Shown in pieces: positions 51,469-60,777 of a DNA stretch of 64,000 bases (position 1 is its first letter; each line of letters begins with the position of its first letter). Position numbers and translations under genes: made by a program. The stretch covers positions 62,001 to 126,000 of the forward strand of contig CADCCZ010000003.1 of assembly GCA_902800045.1 (NCBI GenBank), read 5' to 3'. Origin of the DNA: an uncultured Bacteroidia bacterium (GTDB lineage: Bacteria > Bacteroidota > Bacteroidia > Bacteroidales > ML635J-15). The notes beneath the pieces are model-generated. The model did no database searches. It had not been told where the DNA came from and worked only from the letters and a program-made list of their open reading frames with translations.

Positions 51469-52080
51469 ATGGCAGAAATCAAAGCTGTCATCTTCGATTT
51501 AGACGGGACTTTATACGACAAGTCCCGTCTTCCTTTACGACTGGTAGCAAGGCAAATCCTGCACGGGAAGCTAATTATGCTCAAACGCGAGCGTAGTGTC
51601 AGGAAACTGCTCAAAGGCAAATATTTCGGCGATAAAGACCGATTCGAAGAAGCATTTTTTAGTCATTTCAAGCGTAAGAATGCAAAAGAATGGTTTTACG
51701 GAACCTATATGCCCGACACCATAAAAATCCTAAAGAAGCATTACCATATTGCCCCGTGGGTCGAAGATTGCCTTAAATCACTGCACGACAAAGGCGTGAA
51801 AATAGCTGTGTTTTCCGACTACGGCTATGTTGAAGAAAAACTTGAAGCCTTAGGTTTCGACCTCAAGTGGGCCGATTATCTTTTCGACGCACCATCACTC
51901 GGCGGATTAAAACCTAGCAAGGAAACATTCCTAAAAATATGCAGCACAATGGATGTTTCTCCGCAAAACTGCCTCATGGTTGGAGACCGCGACGACACCG
52001 ACGGCGCAGGAGCAAATGCGGCCGGCATGCGATTCATGAAGGTTACAAAAGCTTCAGAACCAAGCGAGTTGGAGGGCTGA
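51469..52080 (+). CDS. HAD-superfamily phosphatase, 203 aa
   Basis: HAD motif I FDLDGTLYDKS, motif II FSDYGYV (Ser), motif III Lys in GGLKPSKETF, and motif IV VGDRDDTDGAGANAAGM. The cap between motifs I and II is helical (C1 type), as in phosphoglycolate phosphatase-like members. It is coupled to the GH3-like gene (1-base gap), so it may process a phosphorylated or pyrophosphate product of the same pathway, or simply be housekeeping. Confidence 0.88.
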   Translation: MAEIKAVIFDLDGTLYDKSRLPLRLVARQILHGKLIMLKRERSVRKLLKGKYFGDKDRFEEAFFSHFKRKNAKEWFYGTYMPDTIKILKKHYHIAPWVEDCLKSLHDKGVKIAVFSDYGYVEEKLEALGFDLKWADYLFDAPSLGGLKPSKETFLKICSTMDVSPQNCLMVGDRDDTDGAGANAAGMRFMKVTKASEPSELEG

Positions 52081-52281
52081 CGCCGTTTCAATGCCTTCGG
52101 CGTTTCTAATTGTTTCTGTGTTTCACGTTTCTAGGTTTAGCTTACGCTGAGCTAAAGGTTAACTTCGTTGAGGGCTTCGCCGTTCTCGCTGCGCTGTTTC
52201 AATGGCTTCGCCGTTTCAATGCCTGCGGCGTTTGAAGGTTTCTGGGTTTAAAGTTCAAAGTTCAATGGCTACGCCGTTTCT
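52081..52281. other. intergenic low-complexity stretch
   Basis: Short dispersed pieces such as TTTCAATGGCTTCGCCG and CAATGGCTACGCCGTTT recur several times, with GCTTACGCTGAGC near 52140. No gene. Confidence 0.55.
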
Positions 52282-52334
52282 AAAAAAGCGGAAGGTCATG
52301 CTGGACTTGTTTCAGCATCTGATTCCGCTTTTTT
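52282..52334. terminator. bidirectional terminator between the HAD and PlsC genes
   Basis: AAAAAAGCGGAA and TTCCGCTTTTTT form the outer stem; ATGCTGGAC / TTTCAGCAT an inner hairpin. Confidence 0.8.
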
Positions 52335-52365
52335 GTTTATGGGTTTAAGGTTCAATGTTTGTAAC

Positions 52366-52383
52366 GACGCAATGAATTGCGTC
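52366..52383. repeat. dispersed palindrome, GACGC-type
   Basis: GACGCAATGAATTGCGTC: same arms as the copies at 10699, 15078 and 34409, with a different, compensated centre. Confidence 0.75.
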
Positions 52384-52422
52384 TGTACAATGGCTACGCC
52401 GTTTAATGGGTTGAAGATTTGA

Positions 52423-53268
52423 TTATTCTTCTGTCGTTGGCCACGGATTCTCTTCTATTCCAGCCATCTGCACCATGGTTTTGTGAGCGAGATTGCATAC
52501 CCGCAAAATTTCATCCTTACGCAATTGTCCCTTCTCGAAAAATATAGGTTCGCCAACATGCAAAGTAACACATGGCAGATTACGCTTACCAAACAACCTG
52601 TACATACCTTTTCGCTCGCGATAGCTATAAACCAACGGAACGACAGGAATATCGTACTTGTAGGCCATAGCAAAAGCGCCAGTCCTGAACGGACGTATCG
52701 GCGCATACATATCCCAGCGCACTGCCTCCGGGAATATAAGGAACCACTCTTTGCGACTATGAAGTTCGTCGAAAGCCTCGTTGAACTTGCGTATGCCTCC
52801 GCGTGTTTCGGGAATCGGAATACCGCCAGCATGGCGCATAATCCAGCCAAATTTTCCGTTGAAATGCTTGGCAAACATCGGAATCCAGATTCTCCCAAAT
52901 CGACGAACTGCCTGATTTACACCAAACGCATCGAAAATAAAAACATGATTACATAAACACATCGCCCCATTTTTCAGTTCTTTGCGATGTTTGCGCACAT
53001 TTTTCCGTCCCTCTATCCGTAGTCCAAAATGAAAGCGGGTCATAAATGCAACCAATAGCCATTTTATAAAAAATCCCAACACGTCACCCAACTTGTAACT
53101 CAACGACTTGTCGAGGTACGGATAATTTTCGTCGAACTGATATTTTCCCTGCGACGAATCCTCGACCTCAACCTTCAGCAGACGGCGAAACGGATCATCC
53201 TTTGGATAATCGACCCCAATGTCGGGAATATACACGCCCTCTTTTACCTTAAATGTACCGAAATGCAT
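52423..53268 (-). CDS. PlsC-like lysophospholipid acyltransferase, 281 aa
   Basis: Acyltransferase motifs in order: NHVFIFD with His108 and Asp113 (HX4D), a GGIPIPETRGGIRKF block (motif II), FPEAVRWD (motif III) and IPVVPLVYSYRE (motif IV). A hydrophobic segment (LGFFIKWLLVAFMTRF) at about 64-79 anchors it to the inner membrane. The ~60-residue N-terminal extension is not part of the core. It transfers an acyl chain to a lysophosphatidic acid or a lysolipid. A -7 box on the minus strand (TATCTTTG, plus-strand 53290-53297) lies 22 bases before the ATG. Confidence 0.87.
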   Translation of the reverse strand: MHFGTFKVKEGVYIPDIGVDYPKDDPFRRLLKVEVEDSSQGKYQFDENYPYLDKSLSYKLGDVLGFFIKWLLVAFMTRFHFGLRIEGRKNVRKHRKELKNGAMCLCNHVFIFDAFGVNQAVRRFGRIWIPMFAKHFNGKFGWIMRHAGGIPIPETRGGIRKFNEAFDELHSRKEWFLIFPEAVRWDMYAPIRPFRTGAFAMAYKYDIPVVPLVYSYRERKGMYRLFGKRNLPCVTLHVGEPIFFEKGQLRKDEILRVCNLAHKTMVQMAGIEENPWPTTEE

Positions 53269-53405
53269 TCTTATAAAATAAAATCAGCGCAAAGATAAAT
53301 CTTTTTCAGCAATTATCGGTTTCTGCAGCGAAGACATACCTCATCGAACCATTATTAATATTAATAAAAAACATAAATCGTCAATCAAAAATCGAAAATA
53401 ACTTT

Positions 53406-53413
53406 TATCTTTG
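53406..53413 (+). promoter_or_regulatory. -7 box of the unknown two-gene operon
   Basis: TATCTTTG, 29 bases before the ATG at 53442. Confidence 0.55.
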
Positions 53414-53441
53414 TCTCACTAATTTTAAAAGGTAATATGCT

Positions 53442-54104
53442 ATGGCTGATCAAAGACTAGAAGAGTATCGCGCATACTACGATGCACGCACAGAGCGATA
53501 CGCAAACAACCCTCTGACAAAACATTCATACGAGGCTGAGAAAAAATTGAGAGACTTGTTCTACCGCTACGACAATCTCGATGAAATAGGACAAAACATG
53601 GGCCGACTCAATACCGACTGCGCTTTCGCCGTAACGCGCGACCAATACGAAATGGAAAGTGAATACTACGAGAGCGTTCAGGAGCCGATACGCAAGAAAG
53701 GAGCCGACCAGATACTTGCCGAACTCGACAGGCAGACCGAACTCCTGGACATGATGAACATGGTGAACGACCAAACCAACAAGAACGGTGTCGAAGTTAG
53801 TGCCGACGAAGCCAGTGGCAAAGCTTTGATGGAAAACTGGAAACAACTCGACGAAATAGAAGTTTACACCAATGCCGTTGTTCCTGCAAGATACAAAGCC
53901 AACATGCAGAAAGTTATCGACGAGGCAAAAAAATCCATCATCGAATCGCGCGACAGCGAAGAGAAAACCATTGGCGACTGGGTTGAAGGATGGCGCATGA
54001 AACCGGAACTTACACGCGAATATAGGTTCAGGCACGTGATGCCATATAGCGACGAGGAAATTGAGGAACACCTCAAGAAGTTCAAAAACATTATTAACAG
54101 ATAA
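53442..54104 (+). CDS. hypothetical helical protein, 220 aa (first of two)
   Basis: Not recognised. Almost entirely helical, highly charged, no signal peptide and no membrane helix. The first 60 residues (RLEEYRAYYDARTERYANN, LRDLFYRYDNLDEIGQN) look like two long helices. The centre has ILAELDRQTELLDMMNMV. The C-terminal part is WVEGWRMKPELTREYRFRHV followed by an acidic helix. It is the first gene of a tight pair with its own promoter. Confidence 0.65.
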   Translation: MADQRLEEYRAYYDARTERYANNPLTKHSYEAEKKLRDLFYRYDNLDEIGQNMGRLNTDCAFAVTRDQYEMESEYYESVQEPIRKKGADQILAELDRQTELLDMMNMVNDQTNKNGVEVSADEASGKALMENWKQLDEIEVYTNAVVPARYKANMQKVIDEAKKSIIESRDSEEKTIGDWVEGWRMKPELTREYRFRHVMPYSDEEIEEHLKKFKNIINR

Positions 54105-54105
54105 A

Positions 54106-54112
54106 AGGAGGA
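54106..54112 (+). promoter_or_regulatory. Shine-Dalgarno of the second gene
   Basis: AAAGGAGGAAC ends 8 bases before the ATG at 54120; such a strong site is rare in this window (seen otherwise at hndB and hndC). Confidence 0.7.
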
Positions 54113-54119
54113 ACAAGAT

Positions 54120-55550
54120 ATGGCAGTAGATAAAAGTATACTCGATGCAATAACCGGCGGATACAAGTTCTATCTCGACGACATGAAGAGCAAGAACATC
54201 ACTGGACAGTACTACGACGAAGTCGAAAGGCTTTTCAAGCGCATAGAGGAACTCGGCGAAGAATGCTCCGACATGAACGAACTGTACGCCAAGATGCAGA
54301 ACGAAAACATCACCGTAAAGATGTCCGACGCCTACACCCGCGCACTTACCGAGGAAGGCAACAAGAAATATATGCCGCAAAACGGCGAAATTCCCGACGA
54401 CAGCCAGTTGTTCAAGAACAACTTGGATGCTCTGCGTAATTGCATAACAAGCTTACGCGACAACTTCGACAACGTGATGGAAAAGGCAACCGAATCGGAA
54501 CGCATGAGACTTATGGTCGAAGGCAATCCCGAAGCTCTGATAAAGAGCATCGAGGACATGATTGCTCTCGCCGAAGAACCTGGCATGACATACGCCAACT
54601 TCCTACGCCTGCAGATTGAACGCGGACTCGACAAGGCTGCTCAAGCTACTACCCGCAGTGCCCTCGAAAGTATTGTCGAAAGCCAGAAGGCCCTTATGGC
54701 ACCTGAAATAGAAACTAAGATGTGTGAGGAAAAACTCGAAGAATACGACAAAGAAGCTTCAAAAAACAAGTTCAACATTGTTGACGTCAATGTTTGGAAC
54801 CTCATCTCCGACAGAATCGAAAGGAAATACAGACCCGATATAATAAAAAGAGACAAAATATACGATTTGTTCCATACAATAATTGGGGATCTAGGTTTCT
54901 GGAGTATCGCACATTGCCCGTTTGCACCTACCGATGTGCCACCATGGTCTATGATGGGTGACATCGAACGTGCAAAAGCTGACATTGAAAAGACAAAGGC
55001 CATATATCCCGGAATTATCCGCGAATACGAAAAGCTTTTGTATCGCTACTTCGGACTAAGGCTTAAAGATATTATCTACGACAGCAAATTCATCCATACC
55101 ATAAAGTCGAACTATATTGACGAGTCACAAGAACTTATAGAACACCTGCTTCTCGACGTATATCCTCAATGCAAACCGTTCAACACTCTGCCCAATGATT
55201 TAATCGAAAAGCGAAGCGCAATGTACAAAGGAAATCGCGAAGTAAATCCTCTTAGAAACGAACCTTATATGAGGATGAAAAGATTCTACAATTCCAAGTT
55301 CGGTGAAGGCTACATGGAGAAATTCATGAAAGAAATAGGACAGGAAAAAGTTGATGTCAACACAGCAAAGATAAATAGTTCTGCCGCTCCGTGGGATCTC
55401 GAAACTTTCTTCCAGCACACCGAAGGAAAGATTGCAGAACCTGACCTCAACGAAACCTTTGTTGACAATTCGGCATCGAGCAAGGTCGAGGAAGCAGCCA
55501 GCACAATTAAGGAAAAAGCCGGAGGTTTGTTCTCGTTCTTCAAACGATAG
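54120..55550 (+). CDS. hypothetical helical protein, 476 aa (second of two)
   Basis: Not recognised. Helical and charged throughout (EVERLFKRIEELGEECSDMN, NCITSLRDNFDNVMEKATES, VESQKALMAPEIETKMCEEK), cytoplasmic by composition. A central part richer in aromatics is DLGFWSIAHCPFAPTDVPPW. The C terminus is an amphipathic helix (SKVEEAASTIKEKAGGLFSF) that could touch a membrane. It starts 15 bases after the first gene. The two probably form a complex; there is no motif for enzymatic activity. Two hairpins and a terminator follow. Confidence 0.65.
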   Translation: MAVDKSILDAITGGYKFYLDDMKSKNITGQYYDEVERLFKRIEELGEECSDMNELYAKMQNENITVKMSDAYTRALTEEGNKKYMPQNGEIPDDSQLFKNNLDALRNCITSLRDNFDNVMEKATESERMRLMVEGNPEALIKSIEDMIALAEEPGMTYANFLRLQIERGLDKAAQATTRSALESIVESQKALMAPEIETKMCEEKLEEYDKEASKNKFNIVDVNVWNLISDRIERKYRPDIIKRDKIYDLFHTIIGDLGFWSIAHCPFAPTDVPPWSMMGDIERAKADIEKTKAIYPGIIREYEKLLYRYFGLRLKDIIYDSKFIHTIKSNYIDESQELIEHLLLDVYPQCKPFNTLPNDLIEKRSAMYKGNREVNPLRNEPYMRMKRFYNSKFGEGYMEKFMKEIGQEKVDVNTAKINSSAAPWDLETFFQHTEGKIAEPDLNETFVDNSASSKVEEAASTIKEKAGGLFSFFKR

Positions 55551-55562
55551 AAGCATAAAAAT

Positions 55563-55602
55563 GTGGTCGTCATCCTGAACTTGCCATAGGATCTGACCAC
55601 GT
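55563..55602. repeat. hairpin GTGGTC / GACCAC after the unknown operon
   Basis: Arms at 55564-55569 and 55595-55600, with an inner ATCCTGA / ATAGGAT part-pairing. Not followed by T; it looks like a dispersed intergenic element. Confidence 0.5.
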
Positions 55603-55613
55603 ATATAACAACA

Positions 55614-55643
55614 AAAAAGGTCGGACAATGTCCGACCTTTTCG
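55614..55643. terminator. bidirectional terminator before the 1587-aa gene
   Basis: AAAAGGTCGGACA / TGTCCGACCTTTT; perfect stem with A and T tails. Confidence 0.88.
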
Positions 55644-55661
55644 TTATCTAAAACTGGACTA

Positions 55662-58600
55662 TTAGAACTTCGTAACCTTTCTTACGATTACTTCGTTTGC
55701 AGTGTAGATTCTTACGAAGTACATGCCAGCAGGCTGTGCTTCGAGCGAGATGCTAATTACATCCGACGAAACGGCTTCGCTTGAAACAATCTGTCCGTCA
55801 ACATTTGCAATCTCTACGCGCTGAGCATTGCCATCGGTAACAATGTTTACAATGTCGCTTGTTGGGTTCGGGTAAACCGAAATTTCGGAAGCAAGTTCGT
55901 CAACCGAAGTAACAATAGAAACATCATCGTTGCTACGAGGATAGATCTGGAATACGGTATCGTAAATAACTGCAAAACCAGTAATGTCCCAGTTGGTGTT
56001 GTCGCCGATTGTCATGTCGAGAGTCTTGAAGTTGTTTCTCAAAACAGCTTCGTTTCCGTTCTGCGAGAAAGTGGTATTGTTACCAGTAGAACCTTCGGTG
56101 TAAGTGTTTCCAGTTTCAACGCTTACATTGAGAACTCTTACAAGCTGCGAAACATAGTTGTTTGAGCAAAGCTGTTCGACAGTAATATCGATAGGAGCTA
56201 TAGGTCCGACATTCTGTGTAGATGCAGCGGTATTTGCTACTGGAACATACTCAAGAAGTCCGTGATACATGCTTATTGTACCAGCGATACCACCCGAAAT
56301 CACATCACCTTCGTTGTATTCGGTAGTAATCTTGTTGCCGCTGTCGTAGATAAGCAAACCGCCAGTTGCATCCTTAACATAGATGTTTCTGTCGCTGCGG
56401 AAAACAAATGTGACATCGCCGGTAAGTCTGAAGTTGCCTTCGGTGCTTGTGAGAGCATAGAGAGCTGCAATGTTCTCGACCATTGTCGGGAAGGTGTAGC
56501 GTGCCGTTACAACAACACTAGTTTCGTCGCCAACGTATGCGATAGCTTTTATTGTTGTGTTCTGGCTTACTGCGATTGCTTCGGTGTACAATGTCGATGT
56601 GTTGGTAGGATCGGTACCGTCGAGGGTGTAGTAAATTGCTGCACCTTCGGTTGCGCAAGCGATTGTTACGTTCTGAGCTTCTTCGTAGTATCCAGCAGCA
56701 GGAGTGAATACTGGTGTTGCAACTGTTGGAACATTGTCGCCAAGGTCAACGAAGAAGTCGAGTGCGAAGTTGTATTCGTCGTTTCCATCGTTTGAAGTTG
56801 CGTAAGCGCCAAATGCATTAGCAGTTCCTGCTCTGAATGCGACAGCCCTGGTATTTGTGGTCTCGTTAGTGACCTTAAATCCAAAATAGTTGTCAACAAG
56901 AGCCATACTTGTAAATTCGGCAACATTCCAAGTTGTATTCGACGAGTTTGAGAAGTTTGTGCCGGAACCATATCCCAAATTAGCACCCGAAGCATTTGTA
57001 AAGGTGTAGCTGTCGCCGTCGATGCTTACTGTCCATACTATAGTATCGACATCGGTAGCAATAACGTCGTTTTCAACATCAACTGCAATACCGCTGAGCT
57101 TGCTGGCGATTCGTGTCGATGCAACATAGAAATGGGTGTTATCTTCGTCGTAGCGCGAAGCGATGATAAGCTTGTCGCCGTTGTTCAACTGCGAGAGTGA
57201 AGCGATACGGGTGTAGTTTACAACAACTGGCGGATTAGCAACAAGTGCAACCGTTGCAATTGTTTCGCCACTGGTAAGAGTAAGTGTACCAGTTGTTACC
57301 TCATCGCCGGTGAATGTAACAGTCAAAGTTGCATCAGTATTCATTGTTAGGGTTGCTGCATCAACTGTGAAGTTGTCGGTTACGGTAACGGTAATGTCGG
57401 TTGTAAGGTTGAGGCTCGAAACATTCAAGGTCTGCGATTCGTTGGTAGCAGTGAATGTCAATTCTTCAGCACTTACTATGATAGCAGGAGTTGTAACAAC
57501 ATTGTAGAATGCCTCGGCAACAGCACTTGCTATGCAATCCTGCTTGAAAGCCTTTGCCTTGATTGTTGTAGGCTGTGAAATTTCGATTGCTGCAACATAT
57601 TCTGCCGATTCTTCTGTTGGCTCGCTTTCGTCGAGAGTGTAACGAATGGTTGCACCGTCGGTAGCACATGAAATTTCAACATACTGTGTTTCTGTGTAGT
57701 TGCCAGCAGGAACCGAGAATGTTGGAGTAGCAACTATTGTTGCACTGCCTTCCATCTTTACAAACAAGTCGATTGAGAAATTGTACTGATTATTGTTATT
57801 ATTGGAATAAGCATACGGAGCAAACCAGTGGTCTTCATTACTTCTTAATGATATAGCCCTTGAATCTGATGCTACATTTGCAATCTTGAAACCAACGTAG
57901 TTAGGAACGTAAGCATTTGCACCAGCAGTGTTTTCGCTAATGCTCCATAATGTATTCTGATCGTATGCCCAGTTTGTTCCCGAATTGTAACCCAATGTGT
58001 CACCCGATGCGTTTACAAACTTGTACGAACCATTTACAATATTAAGAGTAAATACAATAGAGTCAACATCGGTGGTGAACAAGTAACCTGCCGAAGTGTT
58101 TTCTGCAGTTATTGCAGTTCCATAAATTTTCTGGTTTGTTGACGAAACATTCCTGTAGGTTGTCGGAGCAACATAGTAGTGAGTTGCATCGTTATCGTAA
58201 CGTGAAGCGATTACAACCTTGTCGCCATCCTGCAACTGGTCGAGCGAAGTGATGCGTACATAGTTTGCAGCAACAATCGGTTCCAACTTTGTGAATGTTG
58301 CGGTTGCTATTTCGCTGTTATTCATATTTTCCTTCATTGCAATAGCCTTAACGGTTGCAGTAGCGTCGAGAGTGAACGGTGCTGCATAAAGTGTCGACTC
58401 TGCAGTCGGGTCAGTTCCGTCGATTGTGTAATAAATCGAAGCATCAGCAGTTTCGCAAGTGATTGCTACTTCCTGGGTATCTTCGAATGTTCCACCGTCG
58501 GGAGTGATGACTGGAGTTGCAACGGTTTCCATGTCGGTAATTGTGTAGATTGCTGTTACCACTGCACTTCTAACTTCATTCTTTTCTGCAAATGCATGAA

Positions 58601-60425
58601 TGGTGGTTGATTGGGTGAATGTCAAAGGAGCAGTATATTCAATTTGAGCATCGTCTGGTTCGATATTGTAATAAATTGTAGCGCCTTCGGTTTCACATGT
58701 CAAGGAAACAGTAACGCTTGCTGTATATGTACCAGCTTCTGGAGTGAATGTTGGTTCAGCCGGAACTTCACGCTTAACAATGTCTTCTGCAGTACGCGGG
58801 AAAATCTGATAGTCTGAATTATATTTTGAAACAAATCCTGTTACCGTTGTTAGAACGTCGCCAGCAGCATAGTCGCTTTCGGTTATCATACTGAATCTGT
58901 CAAATATTTTTATCGTGTTTTCGCCATCCGAAACAATTATGTTTTGTCCGCTTATTCCTGTTACCGTCAAATTCTGAACAGTTACAAGCTGCGACATAAA
59001 GTCGTTTTCGTTGGTCATCTGTGGTATAGTTACAACAACAGGTTCAATAGCACCATTATTTTCTGTTGAAGCAGCAATATCTGCTGTTGGAACTAATTCG
59101 TACAAACCATTATATATTGAGGTTTTTCCGCTGATTCCACCGCTGATAATATCACCATTCTCATAAGTATTGGTAATTATTGGCGTATTGTTGTCATATA
59201 TCAACATACCTGCAGTTGCATCCTTTACAAACATGTATCTACCGCTTCTGAAAACAAAAGTAACATCTCCGAGCATCCTATACTGTGCATTGTTTGCTGT
59301 TGAGTAAACTGCTGCAAGGTTTTCAAGGAATACCGGCATTGTGTATGCTGCCGAAGCAATATCACTATTGGTATAGCCATCCTTTAATGCGATAGCCTTT
59401 ACGGTAGCCGATTCGCTAAGAGTGAACGGACCATCGTACAAGGTCGATTCTGCTGTCGGGTCGGTGCCGTCGGTTGTGTAGTAAATCAAAGCCTCGTCGG
59501 TAGCACAGGTAATAGTAATCTGTTGCGGATTGTTGTAGTTACCAGCTTCGGGAGTAATTACAGGAGTTGCAACAACTTCCATGTCACTAATAGTATACTC
59601 AGCTGTAGCTACTTCGCTGTTTGCCATTCCGTCCTTTACTGCGATAGCCTTAACAGTAGTGGTTTGTGTTAGGGTGAATGCTGCAGAATATTGAGTGGAT
59701 TCTGCTGTTGGATCATCACCATTTAGAGTATAGTATATTGTTGCGCCATCTTCCTCACAAGCAATGCTAACTTCCACACTATTAGTGTAAGTTCCTGCTA
59801 CCGGCGAGAATGTAGGAGTTGCAACTGGTGTCAAAGGCTCCTCCAATGCAGTAACGGTCAACAAAATATTGTCCATACGAGCATTTGCAGAACCAGTATT
59901 TTTTATTACTATTTCAAAATTCTCAACAGTAGATTCTGCTGTAATTGTCCATGCCTTTGCAGATCCTTCAATAGCTACGCCTTCGGTTGAAGATGTTACC
60001 GAAAAAGTGGTTTTGTTGGAAAGGAATGTCAACGACATCTCATAAACACCACCCGTAGGAAGGTTGGAGATTGTCCATGTCTGGTTACTCTTTGACAATA
60101 ATAATTCAGGAGTTGTTCCTTCTGCCAAAACAGCATCATACAATTTTGTTGCATCTGACGATTGAGCATACGTCAGCGTTGCTCCGCCATAAACCGTAGT
60201 TCCTGAAAAATCGTATGCACTAGGTGTTGTATTGGCTGCACCACCAGTCCACGTTTCGTACCACAGGGTGTCGCTCACCTGTATCTGCGCCCACAGGCCG
60301 CCAGACACCATCATCATCGCCAAAGCGACAACGACAGTCTTCATTTTTTGCGAATGACTTTTCAGACCCTTCGCAAGTTTTCCAAAACTAAAGTTATGGA
60401 AAACGTTCATGTAAAGTTCTCTCAT
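55662..60425 (-). CDS. giant T9SS-exported protein with chitobiase-like repeats, 1587 aa
   Basis: Signal region at residues 1-47; cleavage after MMMVSGGLWAQ. Either the ATG at 60425 or the one at 60344 (MKTVVVALAMMM) may be used. An N-terminal beta domain is followed by six CHB_HEX_C-type beta modules marked by TPTFSPVAGTYTNSVEVS / GATIYYTLNGDDPT / TTVKAIAVKDG. Two lie at about 201-279 and 284-362; the others are spread to about residue 1340. Between them are two copies of a DGDKVVIASRYDNDATHYYV module and two of a GDVTFVFRSDRNIYVKDATG OB-like module (DUF5689-like). The last ~75 residues are a T9SS type A sorting domain (ISVYPNPTSDIVNI, AGMYFVRIYTANEVIVRKV). Probably a surface glycan-binding or adhesive protein; no catalytic domain is visible. 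It is transcribed divergently from the C25 protease. Confidence 0.88.
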   Translation of the reverse strand: MRELYMNVFHNFSFGKLAKGLKSHSQKMKTVVVALAMMMVSGGLWAQIQVSDTLWYETWTGGAANTTPSAYDFSGTTVYGGATLTYAQSSDATKLYDAVLAEGTTPELLLSKSNQTWTISNLPTGGVYEMSLTFLSNKTTFSVTSSTEGVAIEGSAKAWTITAESTVENFEIVIKNTGSANARMDNILLTVTALEEPLTPVATPTFSPVAGTYTNSVEVSIACEEDGATIYYTLNGDDPTAESTQYSAAFTLTQTTTVKAIAVKDGMANSEVATAEYTISDMEVVATPVITPEAGNYNNPQQITITCATDEALIYYTTDGTDPTAESTLYDGPFTLSESATVKAIALKDGYTNSDIASAAYTMPVFLENLAAVYSTANNAQYRMLGDVTFVFRSGRYMFVKDATAGMLIYDNNTPIITNTYENGDIISGGISGKTSIYNGLYELVPTADIAASTENNGAIEPVVVTIPQMTNENDFMSQLVTVQNLTVTGISGQNIIVSDGENTIKIFDRFSMITESDYAAGDVLTTVTGFVSKYNSDYQIFPRTAEDIVKREVPAEPTFTPEAGTYTASVTVSLTCETEGATIYYNIEPDDAQIEYTAPLTFTQSTTIHAFAEKNEVRSAVVTAIYTITDMETVATPVITPDGGTFEDTQEVAITCETADASIYYTIDGTDPTAESTLYAAPFTLDATATVKAIAMKENMNNSEIATATFTKLEPIVAANYVRITSLDQLQDGDKVVIASRYDNDATHYYVAPTTYRNVSSTNQKIYGTAITAENTSAGYLFTTDVDSIVFTLNIVNGSYKFVNASGDTLGYNSGTNWAYDQNTLWSISENTAGANAYVPNYVGFKIANVASDSRAISLRSNEDHWFAPYAYSNNNNNQYNFSIDLFVKMEGSATIVATPTFSVPAGNYTETQYVEISCATDGATIRYTLDESEPTEESAEYVAAIEISQPTTIKAKAFKQDCIASAVAEAFYNVVTTPAIIVSAEELTFTATNESQTLNVSSLNLTTDITVTVTDNFTVDAATLTMNTDATLTVTFTGDEVTTGTLTLTSGETIATVALVANPPVVVNYTRIASLSQLNNGDKLIIASRYDEDNTHFYVASTRIASKLSGIAVDVENDVIATDVDTIVWTVSIDGDSYTFTNASGANLGYGSGTNFSNSSNTTWNVAEFTSMALVDNYFGFKVTNETTNTRAVAFRAGTANAFGAYATSNDGNDEYNFALDFFVDLGDNVPTVATPVFTPAAGYYEEAQNVTIACATEGAAIYYTLDGTDPTNTSTLYTEAIAVSQNTTIKAIAYVGDETSVVVTARYTFPTMVENIAALYALTSTEGNFRLTGDVTFVFRSDRNIYVKDATGGLLIYDSGNKITTEYNEGDVISGGIAGTISMYHGLLEYVPVANTAASTQNVGPIAPIDITVEQLCSNNYVSQLVRVLNVSVETGNTYTEGSTGNNTTFSQNGNEAVLRNNFKTLDMTIGDNTNWDITGFAVIYDTVFQIYPRSNDDVSIVTSVDELASEISVYPNPTSDIVNIVTDGNAQRVEIANVDGQIVSSEAVSSDVISISLEAQPAGMYFVRIYTANEVIVRKVTKF

Positions 60426-60492
60426 GTTTAATAATTTTTAATTCAATTTTCTTTCTAACCTACTGGAATACAACATGTACTCCGACAAAACT

Positions 60493-60508
60493 CAAAGTTA
60501 CAAAGTTA
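60493..60508 (-). promoter_or_regulatory. two overlapping -7 boxes for the 1587-aa gene
   Basis: The minus strand has TAACTTTG twice in direct succession (60508-60501 and 60500-60493), about 70 bases before the ATG. The rest of 60426-60777 is AT-rich and holds no gene. Confidence 0.5.
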
Positions 60509-60740
60509 TATAAAAATTTGATGTAAAATAGTTTGTTTGAATATTTTTTCTGCCGAACAGCAAAGACACTGACAATCAAGTTTATAAAACAAAACTCAAC
60601 AATTTGTCTCAAATATCCCTCAAAAAAGCATCTTTCCGCACTTTTGTCTAAATCTTATTCACATCAATAACAAAACTTTGTTCTGAGGTCTAAAAATAAA
60701 AATTGGCAAAAAAAATTATTTCAATTTTGACATTTAGAAT

Positions 60741-60748
60741 TAACTTTG
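60741..60748 (+). promoter_or_regulatory. -7 box of the C25 protease gene
   Basis: TAACTTTG, 29 bases before the ATG at 60778. Confidence 0.55.
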
Positions 60749-60777
60749 CAATCTTATACTTAATAAAAAGATTCTTT

